DNA of 64,000 bases from Parapedobacter pyrenivorans (GCF_014636865.1 NZ_BMER01000005.1:370584-434583); one strand, 5' to 3'. Shown: positions 16,951 to 25,545, counted from the first letter of the stretch. The notes: generated by a model not told the origin, from the letters alone. Translations and numbers: made by a program.

Positions 16951-18417
16951 CTACTGCGATTTTGTTGGCTGCTTCACTTTTGAAGGTAGCATGGGATTAG
17001 TTGTTGCAGGACCTAGTATATAAATGAAATGATCCTCCACTTCGCCGCCGGAAGCAACTGTTGTTGGGGATAGGATTTCATCTTCGTTGACGGCATAACG
17101 TAGCCGTACATAAGTGCTTTTTGCAATGCGGTCTTCGGGAATTATCCATGTGAGGGTTGCAGAGTTGGTGCCAGCTGACGCGACTGCTTTGGCGCGCTCG
17201 CTTTCCTCAAATTCCCCGTTCCAATTGAAATCGATCCATCCAACGATGTGCGCATCTGCTAAACCATTGTAAGGGATGTCGATGCTTAACATTTTTCCCG
17301 GTTTGTACGTGGCGTTATATGACCAACGTTTGTGCTCTACTGGCCAAGCGTCCTCCTCGGTTGATGGTCCGTCCGGATTATTGTCGTCGCCGAGTGCATC
17401 TTCGCTAAATTGGGGGCCATTGTCTGCATCGGGTCCCGTGGTGCCAAGGAAGTTGGATGGGGATTGTATCAAAGCACCTTCCTCATAATCTTCGGTGTTT
17501 AGATCGATAATGTCATCTACGTCAATCCCATCGTCAGTAAGAATTGTGCCCTCAAAAAGGTGTAAAGGCGCGCCATAACTTTCCGGGGCATCACCGCTAT
17601 CTGCATTTATGGTTATCAGACCTAGCACAAGGGCAGTTATACCAGTGCCTTTTAATGTGACGTCGAAAGATACTTCGTAATTATCCGAAAATGTACCATA
17701 GGCTGTTCCGTCAAAAGTTAAGAATGATACTGCGGCTGTGTTTCTGTCGTTTCCTTTGACAAAGCGGATATTTTGTTTGATAATCCCGGCTTCATTAACG
17801 TTAGATTTGAGGATTTGGTAAGGTCCCTCATCTATATTTTTCTGTAATTCTACGATTGTCCATTTACCGTCAGCGGTCACATGAAAATATTCGCCATCGC
17901 CATCCAAGGATTCACCATCACCAAGAACCAAACCAGCAAGTCTTACCGGTTGACCATCTAATGTCGCCTCGCAAGTGACCTTAAAACTCACTGTTCCCCC
18001 GTAAACTCCGTTTTGGATTCCATTGACAAGCTGATTGTCGGTTCCTGTTCCACCAATATTGTACATGTCGTCCATTGAGTCGCCGCTGTAATTGCCTGGT
18101 GCGTAGCTGCTTATCGAACCCGATAAGTTGCTTATCATAGCTTGAATACATAAATATTTTCCCCCGCCAATATCGATTGAAGCATATGAAGCGTCCCCAT
18201 TTTCCAATGGTATGTTATGTCGTCCGTATGGATAGTCGACATCGTTATTAGAGCCCCAGGTCAACCAAAGCACTTGATCTTTATAGGAACTTGTGCCCCC
18301 TTGGGCATAAGCAGCCGTGGTAATTTTTCCAGGGAAGCACGGTTGCGCCTTCAACCCCGGCAAGACGGTTAAAAAGCAGCAGAATCCGATGGAAATTCTA
18401 AGGTATAAATGCCACAT
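16951..18417 (-). CDS. Surface protein with CshA/GEVED-type domains
   Basis: A 488-residue secreted protein with a signal peptide up to about residue 24 (GLKAQ). The N-terminal half resembles CshA-type surface-fibril domains (WLTWG, the Gly/Ser/Tyr-rich strands around SSYAPGNYSGDSMDDMYNIGG, VSFKVTCEATLDGQPVRL). The C-terminal half is a GEVED-like domain: GDAPESYGAPLH, GDDNNPDGPSTEEDAWP, IDFNWNGEFEESERA, YVRLRYAVNE and GEVEDHFIYI. It has no T9SS sorting domain of its own, so it may be held by the T9SS cargo encoded next. It is the second gene of the surface operon, 6 bases after the repeat protein. Binding function unknown. Confidence 0.78.
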   Translation of the reverse strand: MWHLYLRISIGFCCFLTVLPGLKAQPCFPGKITTAAYAQGGTSSYKDQVLWLTWGSNNDVDYPYGRHNIPLENGDASYASIDIGGGKYLCIQAMISNLSGSISSYAPGNYSGDSMDDMYNIGGTGTDNQLVNGIQNGVYGGTVSFKVTCEATLDGQPVRLAGLVLGDGESLDGDGEYFHVTADGKWTIVELQKNIDEGPYQILKSNVNEAGIIKQNIRFVKGNDRNTAAVSFLTFDGTAYGTFSDNYEVSFDVTLKGTGITALVLGLITINADSGDAPESYGAPLHLFEGTILTDDGIDVDDIIDLNTEDYEEGALIQSPSNFLGTTGPDADNGPQFSEDALGDDNNPDGPSTEEDAWPVEHKRWSYNATYKPGKMLSIDIPYNGLADAHIVGWIDFNWNGEFEESERAKAVASAGTNSATLTWIIPEDRIAKSTYVRLRYAVNEDEILSPTTVASGGEVEDHFIYILGPATTNPMLPSKVKQPTKSQ

Positions 18418-18423
18418 TAATTT

Positions 18424-20418
18424 TTAAGGTTTTACAGCAAACACAATATTCATGAATGAACCAATGGTAACGTCGGCATTGGTTTTAACCGCATATGTCA
18501 ATATACCAAGATCGCTTACGTTTACATTCTCAAAAACATTTTCGTCAAACCAAGTAACATGATAATCTAACTCGACGCGTGGTAGTACAGGAAGAGGTAT
18601 TGTTGCTCCCGGATTCGAAACCCTAGGGGTGCCAAATTGACCTTGATACTGCTCATACAAATCTATCGTGCCAAAAGTTGCCGGATTTTCTAGTTGGTCC
18701 GGCGCTGTTGGGATAATGATGGAAGGCATGTAGAAGAATTTCGGCATCGTGGCCTTTAATGCTTTGAGCTCGCCGGTTGTGGCATCGGCCACGACGATTT
18801 TGTCGTCTGATGCTCTTGAATATTCCAAGCCGGTGATGGCGAGGGTATTTGTGAAATCAGTTTGAATGGCGGTAGGCTCGGTGAGTGTTCCGCCAAGTTT
18901 TACGTGTCCTTCTGTAGCTGGGTTTACTGTTTCAATATGTAATCCGTTTGAAGCTTCGGTCAGGTATGCGCTCAGGTCGACGCTCTGGGTGCCCCCGTCC
19001 TCCAGGGTGAGGGTCAGGGTGTTGCCGGTGATGGAGAAGTCTGTGACCTGCTGGTCGTCGGTGTTGTCAAGGTATGGACTCAGGTCGACCGTTCCGCCGT
19101 CTTCCAGGGTCAGGGTATTGCCAGCGAGGGATATCGCCTGGTCATCGGTATCGTCAAGGTATGCGCTCAGGTCGACGCTCTGGGTGCCCCCGTCCTCCAG
19201 GGTGAGGGTCAGGGTGTTGCCGGTGATGGAGAAGTCTGTGACCTGCTGGTCGTCGGTGTTGTCAAGGTATGGACTCAGGTCGACCGTTCCGCCGTCTTCC
19301 AGGGTCAGGGTATTGCCAGCGAGGGATATCGCCTGGTCATCGGTATCGTCAAGGTATGCGCTCAGGTCGACGCTCTGGGTGCCCCCGTCCTCGTCCTGGT
19401 AAGTGAGCAGGTGGGTAGTGACGTTGTAATCCATGACGGTCAGGGTCTCCTCCTCGGCCACGATGGCCGCAAGGTCAATCCGTTCCTCAAGTCCGAGGGT
19501 GTTTGTGTAGACCAGCTGGCTGTTGTCGGTGTCGTATTCCAGCCCCGTGTTGTTCAGTGGCAGGGGACTCGGTGTTCCCTCCTCGTCGGTGTAATTGAGC
19601 GTATTCGTCGCGTTATCGTATGCCAGCCGCCCAACATCAAGGTTGAAAGCGTGCGTAGCACTATTTTCATCGATATAAGTAAGTACGTGCGTATCGGAAT
19701 TGTAGGACAGTGCGGTTACCGTCTCTAACTGATCGACAACATCTGAGAGATTGAATTCTTGAAGCTGACCTAATGTGTTGACGTATCTCAATATGCCTAG
19801 CGAAGGGTCGTACGAAAGTGAAGTATTATTCAGTGGGATATTCGTGGTAGTACCGTCCTCATTGGTGTAAGCAAGCACATTAGTTTGGTCATCAAAAGCT
19901 AAAGTTCCGACATTCAAATCCAAAACGTGCGTTAAACCACTCTCGTCTTGGTAGGTCAGCTGATGGCCAGACGCATCGTAACCCAGCACCGTCACTGTCT
20001 CCACCGCTTGCACTACTTCTTCCAAATTGATGACCTGTGTGTCGCCTTTTACGTCTATATAAGTCAGCTCATACGTATCTGGATTGTAGTTAATCGGTGT
20101 GACGCTTCCTCCGGCAACCAGTATCCAGCGGTTACCATTGTTGTAGTAGATGCCGGGCACCACATCGTTACCAGTGGCCGTATTGTATACCATCATGCCG
20201 GCACGATGCTGCGACAACGGAGCAGCATCATCCGTGCGGATTAATTGCACACGGGCATGCAGCAATCCTTTGTTTGTACTTTCCAACTCCAGCAATGCGT
20301 CTTTAGTGGGTAATACCGCGCCGCGGGATGTATGGTCTTTTATCTTCTGCTGGGCAAGGGCAGGAGTAAAATAGATGGAAATAAATACGGGTAATAGTAG
20401 TAATAGTTTGTTTTTCAT
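18424..20418 (-). CDS. Repetitive secreted fibre-like protein
   Basis: A protein of about 664 residues starting at ATG 20418, which begins a signal peptide (MKNKLLLLLPVF...PALAQ); an upstream in-frame start at 20469 would precede it. After a domain common in Bacteroidota surface proteins (GIYYNNGNRWI), two imperfect repeats of about 95 residues and part of a third carry HxLTYxDE and PLNNT motifs. These are followed by 65-residue units of the type LSAYLDDTDDQ / LEDGGT, two of which are identical at DNA level. The C-terminal 130 residues are unique. Such regular Asp/Thr-rich repeats suit an extended beta-fibre, possibly calcium binding. It is the first gene of the surface operon with GEVED, T9SS cargo and PorP/SprF genes. 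Confidence 0.75.
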   Translation of the reverse strand: MKNKLLLLLPVFISIYFTPALAQQKIKDHTSRGAVLPTKDALLELESTNKGLLHARVQLIRTDDAAPLSQHRAGMMVYNTATGNDVVPGIYYNNGNRWILVAGGSVTPINYNPDTYELTYIDVKGDTQVINLEEVVQAVETVTVLGYDASGHQLTYQDESGLTHVLDLNVGTLAFDDQTNVLAYTNEDGTTTNIPLNNTSLSYDPSLGILRYVNTLGQLQEFNLSDVVDQLETVTALSYNSDTHVLTYIDENSATHAFNLDVGRLAYDNATNTLNYTDEEGTPSPLPLNNTGLEYDTDNSQLVYTNTLGLEERIDLAAIVAEEETLTVMDYNVTTHLLTYQDEDGGTQSVDLSAYLDDTDDQAISLAGNTLTLEDGGTVDLSPYLDNTDDQQVTDFSITGNTLTLTLEDGGTQSVDLSAYLDDTDDQAISLAGNTLTLEDGGTVDLSPYLDNTDDQQVTDFSITGNTLTLTLEDGGTQSVDLSAYLTEASNGLHIETVNPATEGHVKLGGTLTEPTAIQTDFTNTLAITGLEYSRASDDKIVVADATTGELKALKATMPKFFYMPSIIIPTAPDQLENPATFGTIDLYEQYQGQFGTPRVSNPGATIPLPVLPRVELDYHVTWFDENVFENVNVSDLGILTYAVKTNADVTIGSFMNIVFAVKP
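18963..19392. repeat. Perfect 195-bp tandem repeat (2.2 copies) inside the fibre gene
   Basis: Bases 18966-19160 and 19161-19355 are identical by eye, and the match continues for 37 bases into a third partial copy (19356-19392). The period is 195 bp, exactly 65 codons, so copy number can change without breaking the frame. Each unit also contains two shorter related halves. Confidence 0.9.
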
Positions 20419-20833
20419 AGGCAACGTTGACTCAGTTTTTGGGAGTAGATTTAGCCTTAGAGCAACCATATCCTTACCTCAAAAGGCGGATATTAGTATC
20501 TGTGTTGTAATCGTTAGGAATGTCGATGCTTCGTTAAGCTTCTGTGGTAGCTATTCTATGTTTCATAAGCAAATGGTAGATAAGTTGATAAAGATGCAAA
20601 GTTTTTAGAAATATGGCAATAAACAAAATGTTAATTTTTTTGGCCTCTGGTAAAACTTCGACCTCTTCACAGGAATCGATACCTGGATAGTGTTGGTTTC
20701 TCAAAATTTATCAAATGGGAAAGTTACATTGCCTACGTCCGAAAGTTTGGTTAACTTCGCAGGGGAATGCTGTATTACTGGTAAGGACATATACCTTGGT
20801 ATAATTCAGTATCTTTTATCCAATGGTATACGC

Positions 20834-21415
20834 TTGAAGACAACGATAGCAAAATTCATCTCCACAATTGGTCATCCGTTTCTGACCGTTCCGCTGTTTG
20901 TTGTTTTTTTACTCTTTAGCGTTGAATCGACACAACAGGCCATTTACCTCTCCTTATTGATTATCGGTGGCATTTTCCTGCCGATCGGCGTGAGAACGAT
21001 CTGGGGGGTGCGCAATGGTAAGTATACTAACCTGGATGTTTCTGACCAAGCCCAGCGGCAGAAATGGTTTGTCGCTACGACGATATTGCTGTTTGTAGTT
21101 ACCATCATTATCTGGGCAACCAATCAAGATAGGACATTAAGACTTGCGGTTTTGTGTGCCTTGTTGTTGCTGTTGACAGCCCAGGTGGTAAATCGGCGAA
21201 TAAAGGCGTCAATGCACCTCGCTTTTCATGCATTCCTGGGCTTTTTGATCCTCTATTTCAATTGGATGGGCGGGGTCCTTTTCTTGTTGTTTTCACCCTT
21301 ATTAGCGTGGTCAAGGATACACCTCAAACGTCATGTATGGAAAGAGGTCGTGGTAGGCATGGTATTAGGCACAGTGCTGGGGCTGGCGTTTTGGCTGTTA
21401 AGCTACTATCCGTAA
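20834..21415 (+). CDS. PAP2-like multi-pass membrane protein
   Basis: An inner-membrane protein of about 193 residues with five to six hydrophobic helices. I place the start at TTG 20834 (KTTIAKFISTIGHPFLTVPL follows) because the longer frame from GTG 20690 adds an unlikely non-hydrophobic N-terminus; a near-consensus -7 element (TATCTTTT, 20810-20817) lies between the two. The sequence is arranged like PAP2-type phosphatases (SMHLAFHAFLGF, then WSRIHLKRHVWKEVVVGMVLG, comparable to the SxH and SRxxxxxHxxxD motifs). If so, it would dephosphorylate lipid phosphates at the membrane. The first PAP2 motif (KxxxxxxRP) is not obvious and the final Asp is replaced, so activity is uncertain. Confidence 0.65.
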   Translation: MKTTIAKFISTIGHPFLTVPLFVVFLLFSVESTQQAIYLSLLIIGGIFLPIGVRTIWGVRNGKYTNLDVSDQAQRQKWFVATTILLFVVTIIIWATNQDRTLRLAVLCALLLLLTAQVVNRRIKASMHLAFHAFLGFLILYFNWMGGVLFLLFSPLLAWSRIHLKRHVWKEVVVGMVLGTVLGLAFWLLSYYP

Positions 21416-21439
21416 CGCCGGTACCAACTCCCTTCGAAC

Positions 21440-22615
21440 CTAAACTAGTCTGACTACCTCCGTATCTGGCGTAAGTGCTAATCCCTGGGTGTGCGTCAAC
21501 AAGTTTAGCCCGGGAGACTTGCCTGTTTCAAGCGATCCATACTTATCGGCGATGCCAAGGAAACGTGCTCCATTGATGGTAGCCCATTTGATGGTTTCGG
21601 TAAGGGAGAGGTCCGGGAAATGCTGATGAACGGTTTTGAGTTCGGATAAAATACACAGTCGATCATTGGAGGCCAGGCTGTCCGTTCCCAAGGTGATGTC
21701 GTGACGATAATGAATAAAGTTTTTTAGTTTTGGCAGGATGCCCTCGATGTACAGGTTGGCGTTAGGGCAGAAGCACCAAGTGACATTTCTGCCTTGGCGC
21801 TCGATGAAGAAAATATCCTTGGACGATGTATAGGTATTATGCACAAGCAACACAGGGGTGTCAAGCGATAAGTAGGGCATGAACGTTTGCAGGGAATTTC
21901 TTGCCTGTGCTTTGAAATCGGTGATGTCCTTGCCTAAAGCCTTGTAAAAATCGAGGAATTGACCGGTCTTGTATCGGAACAATTGGTTTTCGGCTTCGCT
22001 TTCTTGATTATGTATGCTGAGTGGCTTTTTCCGCTGAAAGGATTCTTCGTTTAGTAGTTTAAAAAGCTCTTTTGAGACGGAATAAGGTGCATGTGCAGTG
22101 ATGGACGGAGATTCGTTGCCAAATTCGTTAGCGATGCCGATGGCGGCAGTTAACTTTTGGCTGGCCAACTCAGGTTCGAATCCCAGAACCTCTACAAAAG
22201 TATGATAGTATATCTTGCTTGCTGCTTTCACGGCCGCTGATACGCTGGTGTTCGCATGGTCCCCTACCGCCACAATACCATTATCATAAAGCTGTTTGTC
22301 TGCTGCTTTCATGGCGTTTGTGATTTGCAGCTCGTCGGTAGTCCGCAGTGACATAACCTGTTGCAGAAACGGGATCAATCCTGTGTGTTTAGGAATGACA
22401 CCTTTCATATGGGAAAGCTCAAGGTGGCAATGTGCGTTTACAAATCCGGGTGTGATAATGCCGTGATGTTTGGCGATGGCTTTGCCGGAAACCATCGGGT
22501 TATCGGGGGTGTAGATACCGCGAATGATGCCATCCTCTGAAATCTCAACAATTCCATCCTTGATGGCTTTTCCAGTACTCGGCAATACATAATCTGCCGA
22601 AAAAAAAGTATTCAT
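21440..22615 (-). CDS. Amidohydrolase, aminofutalosine-deaminase-like
   Basis: A 391-residue cytoplasmic metal-dependent hydrolase of the cytosine deaminase/chlorohydrolase class. Metal ligands are visible: NAHCH (His62, His64), SIHNQESE (His), LVHNTYTS (His) and LGTDSLASN (Asp). The region HCHLELSHMKG followed by GLIPFLQQV resembles aminofutalosine deaminase-type enzymes. Those convert aminofutalosine to futalosine in menaquinone synthesis, and this genome encodes a futalosine hydrolase at 36.0-36.6 kb, so this role is plausible. The family call is firm, the substrate is inference. The gene stands alone and converges with the PAP2-like gene. Confidence 0.75.
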   Translation of the reverse strand: MNTFFSADYVLPSTGKAIKDGIVEISEDGIIRGIYTPDNPMVSGKAIAKHHGIITPGFVNAHCHLELSHMKGVIPKHTGLIPFLQQVMSLRTTDELQITNAMKAADKQLYDNGIVAVGDHANTSVSAAVKAASKIYYHTFVEVLGFEPELASQKLTAAIGIANEFGNESPSITAHAPYSVSKELFKLLNEESFQRKKPLSIHNQESEAENQLFRYKTGQFLDFYKALGKDITDFKAQARNSLQTFMPYLSLDTPVLLVHNTYTSSKDIFFIERQGRNVTWCFCPNANLYIEGILPKLKNFIHYRHDITLGTDSLASNDRLCILSELKTVHQHFPDLSLTETIKWATINGARFLGIADKYGSLETGKSPGLNLLTHTQGLALTPDTEVVRLV

Positions 22616-22822
22616 AATCGTATTGGTTTCATGTTTGGTTGTTAATTAAAGGGAAGTATTGCTGTTCATAAGCAGCGCGACACATGGACGTAACGTTGAT
22701 ACCGGTAAATACATATAGCGTCATTCAGGCTAGGTTTAATTAGAAGAACACACAATTGCAAATATGTGTTTTTTTTGGTGTTTAACCAAATACTTAAGGA
22801 AAATACCTTTGAAAAAAAGGTG

Positions 22823-22830
22823 TATCTTTG
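22823..22830 (+). promoter_or_regulatory. -7 promoter element of rlmN
   Basis: TATCTTTG matches TAnnTTTG exactly. The probable GTG start of rlmN (22835) follows after 4 bases, leaving almost no leader. A TTTG at 22808 is too close to be the -33 element. Confidence 0.55.
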
Positions 22831-22834
22831 TGGC

Positions 22835-23899
22835 GTGTTTGCAGTTAAGTCGAAAATTGACATTCGGAAGCTGACGCTTGAACAACTACGTGATCATATG
22901 GTCGCAATGGGTCAACAAGCGTTTCGGGCTAAGCAAATCTATGAGTGGATTTGGCAAAAATCGTGCACGGATTTTGATGAAATGAGTAATCTCAGCAAGC
23001 CTTTGCGGGATGCCCTTAAGCAAACTTTTGTCATCAATGCCGTGAAGGTGCGGCGGGCACAGCGTAGCGCGGATAACACCATAAAAAGCAGTTTTGTGCT
23101 CCATGATGATAACATCATTGAGGGGGTACTGATCCCGGCGCCCGATCGCATGACCGCTTGCGTGAGTTCGCAGGTGGGCTGCAGCCTTACCTGCAAGTTT
23201 TGCGCCACGGGTTATATGGATCGCAAACGGAACCTGCAGGCCGATGAGATATATGATCAGGTAGTGCTCATTGGAAAACAAGCTCAGGAAAATTATGGCG
23301 TGCCCCTTACGAATATCGTTTACATGGGAATGGGGGAACCGCTGCTTAATTATGCCAATGTATTGGCCTCGATAGCGCGTATTACGGCCGCCGATGGATT
23401 GAATATGGCATCTAAACGCATCACAGTGTCCACGGCAGGCATAGCCAAGATGATCAAAAAACTGGGCGATGATCAAGTCCGGTTTAACCTGGCATTGTCA
23501 TTGCACGCGGCCAATGACCGCAAACGCAATGAAATCATGCCCATCAACGAGCAAAATTCACTGCGCGCGCTGGCTGATGCACTGAAATATTACTATGCAA
23601 AAACCAAAAACGCGGTTACCTATGAATACATCGTGTTCAATGGATTCAATGATGAGCTTACCGATGCGCAGGAGCTGGTCGCATTTTGCAAACATCTGCC
23701 CTGCAAGGTAAATATCATTGAGTACAACCCCATCGCTTTTGCTGATTTTGAGAACGCCCAGGAAGATAAAATTGAACAATTCGCCGATTTCCTCCGGCAA
23801 AAGGGAATCATTACCAATATCCGCAGAAGCCGGGGAAAAGATATTGATGCGGCATGCGGGCAGTTGGCCATTAAGGAAACAGTAGAATCGGCAACTTGA
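22835..23899 (+). CDS. rlmN: 23S rRNA (adenine2503-C2)-methyltransferase RlmN
   Basis: Radical SAM enzyme that methylates C2 of A2503 in 23S rRNA and A37 of some tRNAs. The radical SAM cysteines are Cys116, Cys120 and Cys123 (CSLTCKFC). The methyl-carrying C-terminal cysteine is Cys341 (DAACGQ), and the family segments YMGMGEPLLNY and SLHAANDRKRNEIMPIN are present. I place the start at GTG 22835, because the frame's first ATG (22766) lies upstream of the promoter element and would add 23 residues foreign to the family. The length, about 354 residues, is normal. comF follows 6 bases later and is probably co-transcribed. Confidence 0.95.
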   Translation: MFAVKSKIDIRKLTLEQLRDHMVAMGQQAFRAKQIYEWIWQKSCTDFDEMSNLSKPLRDALKQTFVINAVKVRRAQRSADNTIKSSFVLHDDNIIEGVLIPAPDRMTACVSSQVGCSLTCKFCATGYMDRKRNLQADEIYDQVVLIGKQAQENYGVPLTNIVYMGMGEPLLNYANVLASIARITAADGLNMASKRITVSTAGIAKMIKKLGDDQVRFNLALSLHAANDRKRNEIMPINEQNSLRALADALKYYYAKTKNAVTYEYIVFNGFNDELTDAQELVAFCKHLPCKVNIIEYNPIAFADFENAQEDKIEQFADFLRQKGIITNIRRSRGKDIDAACGQLAIKETVESAT

Positions 23900-23905
23900 T
23901 CCACT

Positions 23906-24601
23906 ATGCTCGTCAAACGGTATCTAAACGATTTGGCCGCACTTTTTTTCCCGCAGACCTGTGTGGGGTGTGATACACCGCTGGTGTACGGCGAGCGACT
24001 AATCTGTACAACCTGTTGGTACCACTTGCCCTATACGCACGCGCACGAAGATGCACGGAACAGTGGTGCCAAGCACCTTTGGGGGCGGATTCACCTGGAA
24101 GCTGTTGCTTCTTACTGGTATTTTCGGGATTCTTCTCGCGTAAAACAGATTATCCATCATTTTAAGTATAAGGGACGGCCTGAAATAGGCGTGCTCATCG
24201 GCTCGAGGTATGGTGAGCTGCTCCGGAAGACAGCACCGTTCAATCAGGCAGCTGTTATTGTACCGGTTCCGCTTCATCCGAAAAGGCTACGGGAACGGGG
24301 TTACAACCAAAGCATTTTTTTTGCCGAGGGACTCTCTCATTCAATGGGATGCCCGGTAGCAGACCGGTGTATGGTGCGTACCAAAGCCACGGAAAGTCAA
24401 ACGCATAAGAACCGCTATGAGCGGTATGAAAATATGCGGGAAACATTGGAAGTGCGGAATGCTGATGCCGTGGCTGGTAAACACGTTCTATTGGTGGATG
24501 ATGTATTGACAACGGGCGCTACACTGGAAGCCTGTGCCAACGCATTAATGGTGGGCGGAGCGGCGAAGGTGAGTGCCGTCACCATTGCCAAAGCCTTGTA
24601 G
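23906..24601 (+). CDS. ComF family phosphoribosyltransferase-like protein
   Basis: A 231-residue cytoplasmic protein with an N-terminal zinc ribbon (CVGC near residue 18 and CTTC about 20 residues later) and a C-terminal phosphoribosyltransferase fold with the PRPP loop VLLVDDVLTTGATLEAC. ComF homologues take part in DNA uptake in naturally competent bacteria, and related proteins in phosphoribosyl metabolism; the role in Bacteroidota is not established. It starts 6 bases after rlmN. Its 3' end overlaps by 57 bases the convergent small lipoprotein gene. Confidence 0.88.
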   Translation: MLVKRYLNDLAALFFPQTCVGCDTPLVYGERLICTTCWYHLPYTHAHEDARNSGAKHLWGRIHLEAVASYWYFRDSSRVKQIIHHFKYKGRPEIGVLIGSRYGELLRKTAPFNQAAVIVPVPLHPKRLRERGYNQSIFFAEGLSHSMGCPVADRCMVRTKATESQTHKNRYERYENMRETLEVRNADAVAGKHVLLVDDVLTTGATLEACANALMVGGAAKVSAVTIAKAL

Positions 24602-24745
24602 TGCCGGACTATAGATCGGCGCTTTGGCGCTGCGATGGACTGGCGGGCATTTGCATCCCTTGCGGAAAATCCCGCAAGCGGATAGCGAAACGACAAGTAC
24701 CAGGCTCATGATAAGCTGGATAATTCGATAGCTGATACCCTTCAT
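24545..24745 (-). CDS. Small lipoprotein overlapping the VanZ gene
   Basis: A 66-residue ORF whose ATG overlaps the TGA of the VanZ-like gene (ATGA), which implies translational coupling. Residues 1-24 form a lipoprotein signal peptide with the lipobox LSAC (Cys24), followed by a short Cys-rich segment (CGIFRKGCKCPP) and a tail of low complexity. The lipobox and coupled start support a real gene. The final 20 residues lie over the convergent comF end and may be less conserved. No function is recognised. Confidence 0.55.
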   Translation of the reverse strand: MKGISYRIIQLIMSLVLVVSLSACGIFRKGCKCPPVHRSAKAPIYSPALQGFGNGDGTHLRRSAHH

Positions 24746-25143
24746 TTTCTGATATGCTCGTTGGTGTTGGCATTGACACCGTAAGTGTTGTGCAAAAGAA
24801 GGTATGCAAACACGCCCATACCCGTGCCGACAGCGTCTGCGAAGAGATCCCATGCTTCGGCTGATCGGTAGGTGAATATTTTCCATTGCAAGTATTCGGT
24901 AAATAGCGCGAACAAAGAGGAAAACACGATGACTTTAATCGATATACCCCACGAAGGGGCTGATGTGCCAGACCTCCTGATTGCGCCATAGTAAAGCAAT
25001 ACCGTGAATACAAAGAAGAAACCAGCGTGTACCAGTTTATCAATCCCCGGAAATTTCGGGACGCTATCGGTAGCTGCTGAAGGCAGGCTGCATAGCACAA
25101 GTATGACTGCCGCCCATAGTAAAGCCCAAATGTAATGCTTCAT
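24742..25143 (-). CDS. VanZ family membrane protein
   Basis: A 133-residue inner-membrane protein with four predicted helices and the family features: a helix ending in CSLPS, GIDKLVHAGFFFVFTVLL (helix 2 with a conserved His), FALFTEYLQWKIFTYRSAEAWDLFADAVGTGMG (helix 3-4 with the Glu/Gln and Asp-hAxNxxG-like stretch). VanZ relatives can affect teicoplanin resistance in Gram-positives; here the function is unknown. It lies 21 bases after gcvH in the same direction, so it is probably part of the gcvH transcript. Confidence 0.85.
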   Translation of the reverse strand: MKHYIWALLWAAVILVLCSLPSAATDSVPKFPGIDKLVHAGFFFVFTVLLYYGAIRRSGTSAPSWGISIKVIVFSSLFALFTEYLQWKIFTYRSAEAWDLFADAVGTGMGVFAYLLLHNTYGVNANTNEHIRK

Positions 25144-25164
25144 AGTTCTTTGCTCGCTATTGAG

Positions 25165-25545
25165 CTATGCACCTACCTGTGCCTCGTAATCCGTTGCAGA
25201 AAGTAATCCTTCTACGTCTGCAGCGTTATTCAGTTTTACCCGCACTAACCATCCCTCGCCATACGGGTCTTGATTAACCAATTCCGGAGAGCTGTCTATT
25301 TTTTCGTTTACAGACAATACGGTGGCTGTTATAGGCATAAACAAGTCGGATACGGTTTTTACCGCTTCTACCGTGCCAAATACGTCGTCCTGCGAGACCT
25401 CGTCGCCGACAGTATTGATATCGATGAATACAATATCACCCAGCTCGCGCTGCGCAAAATCCGTGATGCCGATAATTGCTTCTTCGCCTTCTACACGGAT
25501 CCATTCGTGATCTTTCGTGTACTTTAAATCTGCAGGGAATGTCAT
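25165..25545 (-). CDS. gcvH: Glycine cleavage system H protein
   Basis: The 126-residue lipoyl carrier of the glycine cleavage system, which shuttles the aminomethyl group between P, T and L proteins. The lipoylated lysine is Lys63 in GTVEAVKTVSDL, and the family segments KDHEWIRVEG, GITDFAQRELGDIVFI and NQDPYGEGWLVRVK are all present. Length is normal. A consensus -7 element on this strand (25637-25644) gives a leader of about 85 bases. The P protein gene is far away at 41.2-44.1 kb, so the system is dispersed; gcvT is not in the window. Confidence 0.96.
   Translation of the reverse strand: MTFPADLKYTKDHEWIRVEGEEAIIGITDFAQRELGDIVFIDINTVGDEVSQDDVFGTVEAVKTVSDLFMPITATVLSVNEKIDSSPELVNQDPYGEGWLVRVKLNNAADVEGLLSATDYEAQVGA

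Noticed and set aside
18866-19402. Plus-strand ORF of 178 codons opposite the repeat fibre gene
   Set aside because: Its Ser/Arg/Val-rich repeats mirror the 195-bp repeats of the real gene on the other strand.
20690-20833. N-terminal extension of the PAP2-like gene from GTG 20690
   Set aside because: The extra 48 residues are not membrane-like or family-like, and a -7-like element lies between this start and the TTG at 20834.
22171-22190. tRNA T-arm-like sequence (GGTTCGAATCC)
   Set aside because: It lies inside the amidohydrolase coding region on the opposite strand, and no acceptor, D or anticodon arms could be found around it.
22774-22792. TTTGGT-ACCAAA inverted repeat upstream of rlmN as an operator
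   Set aside because: Only a 6-bp stem in an AT-rich stretch; it could easily arise by chance.
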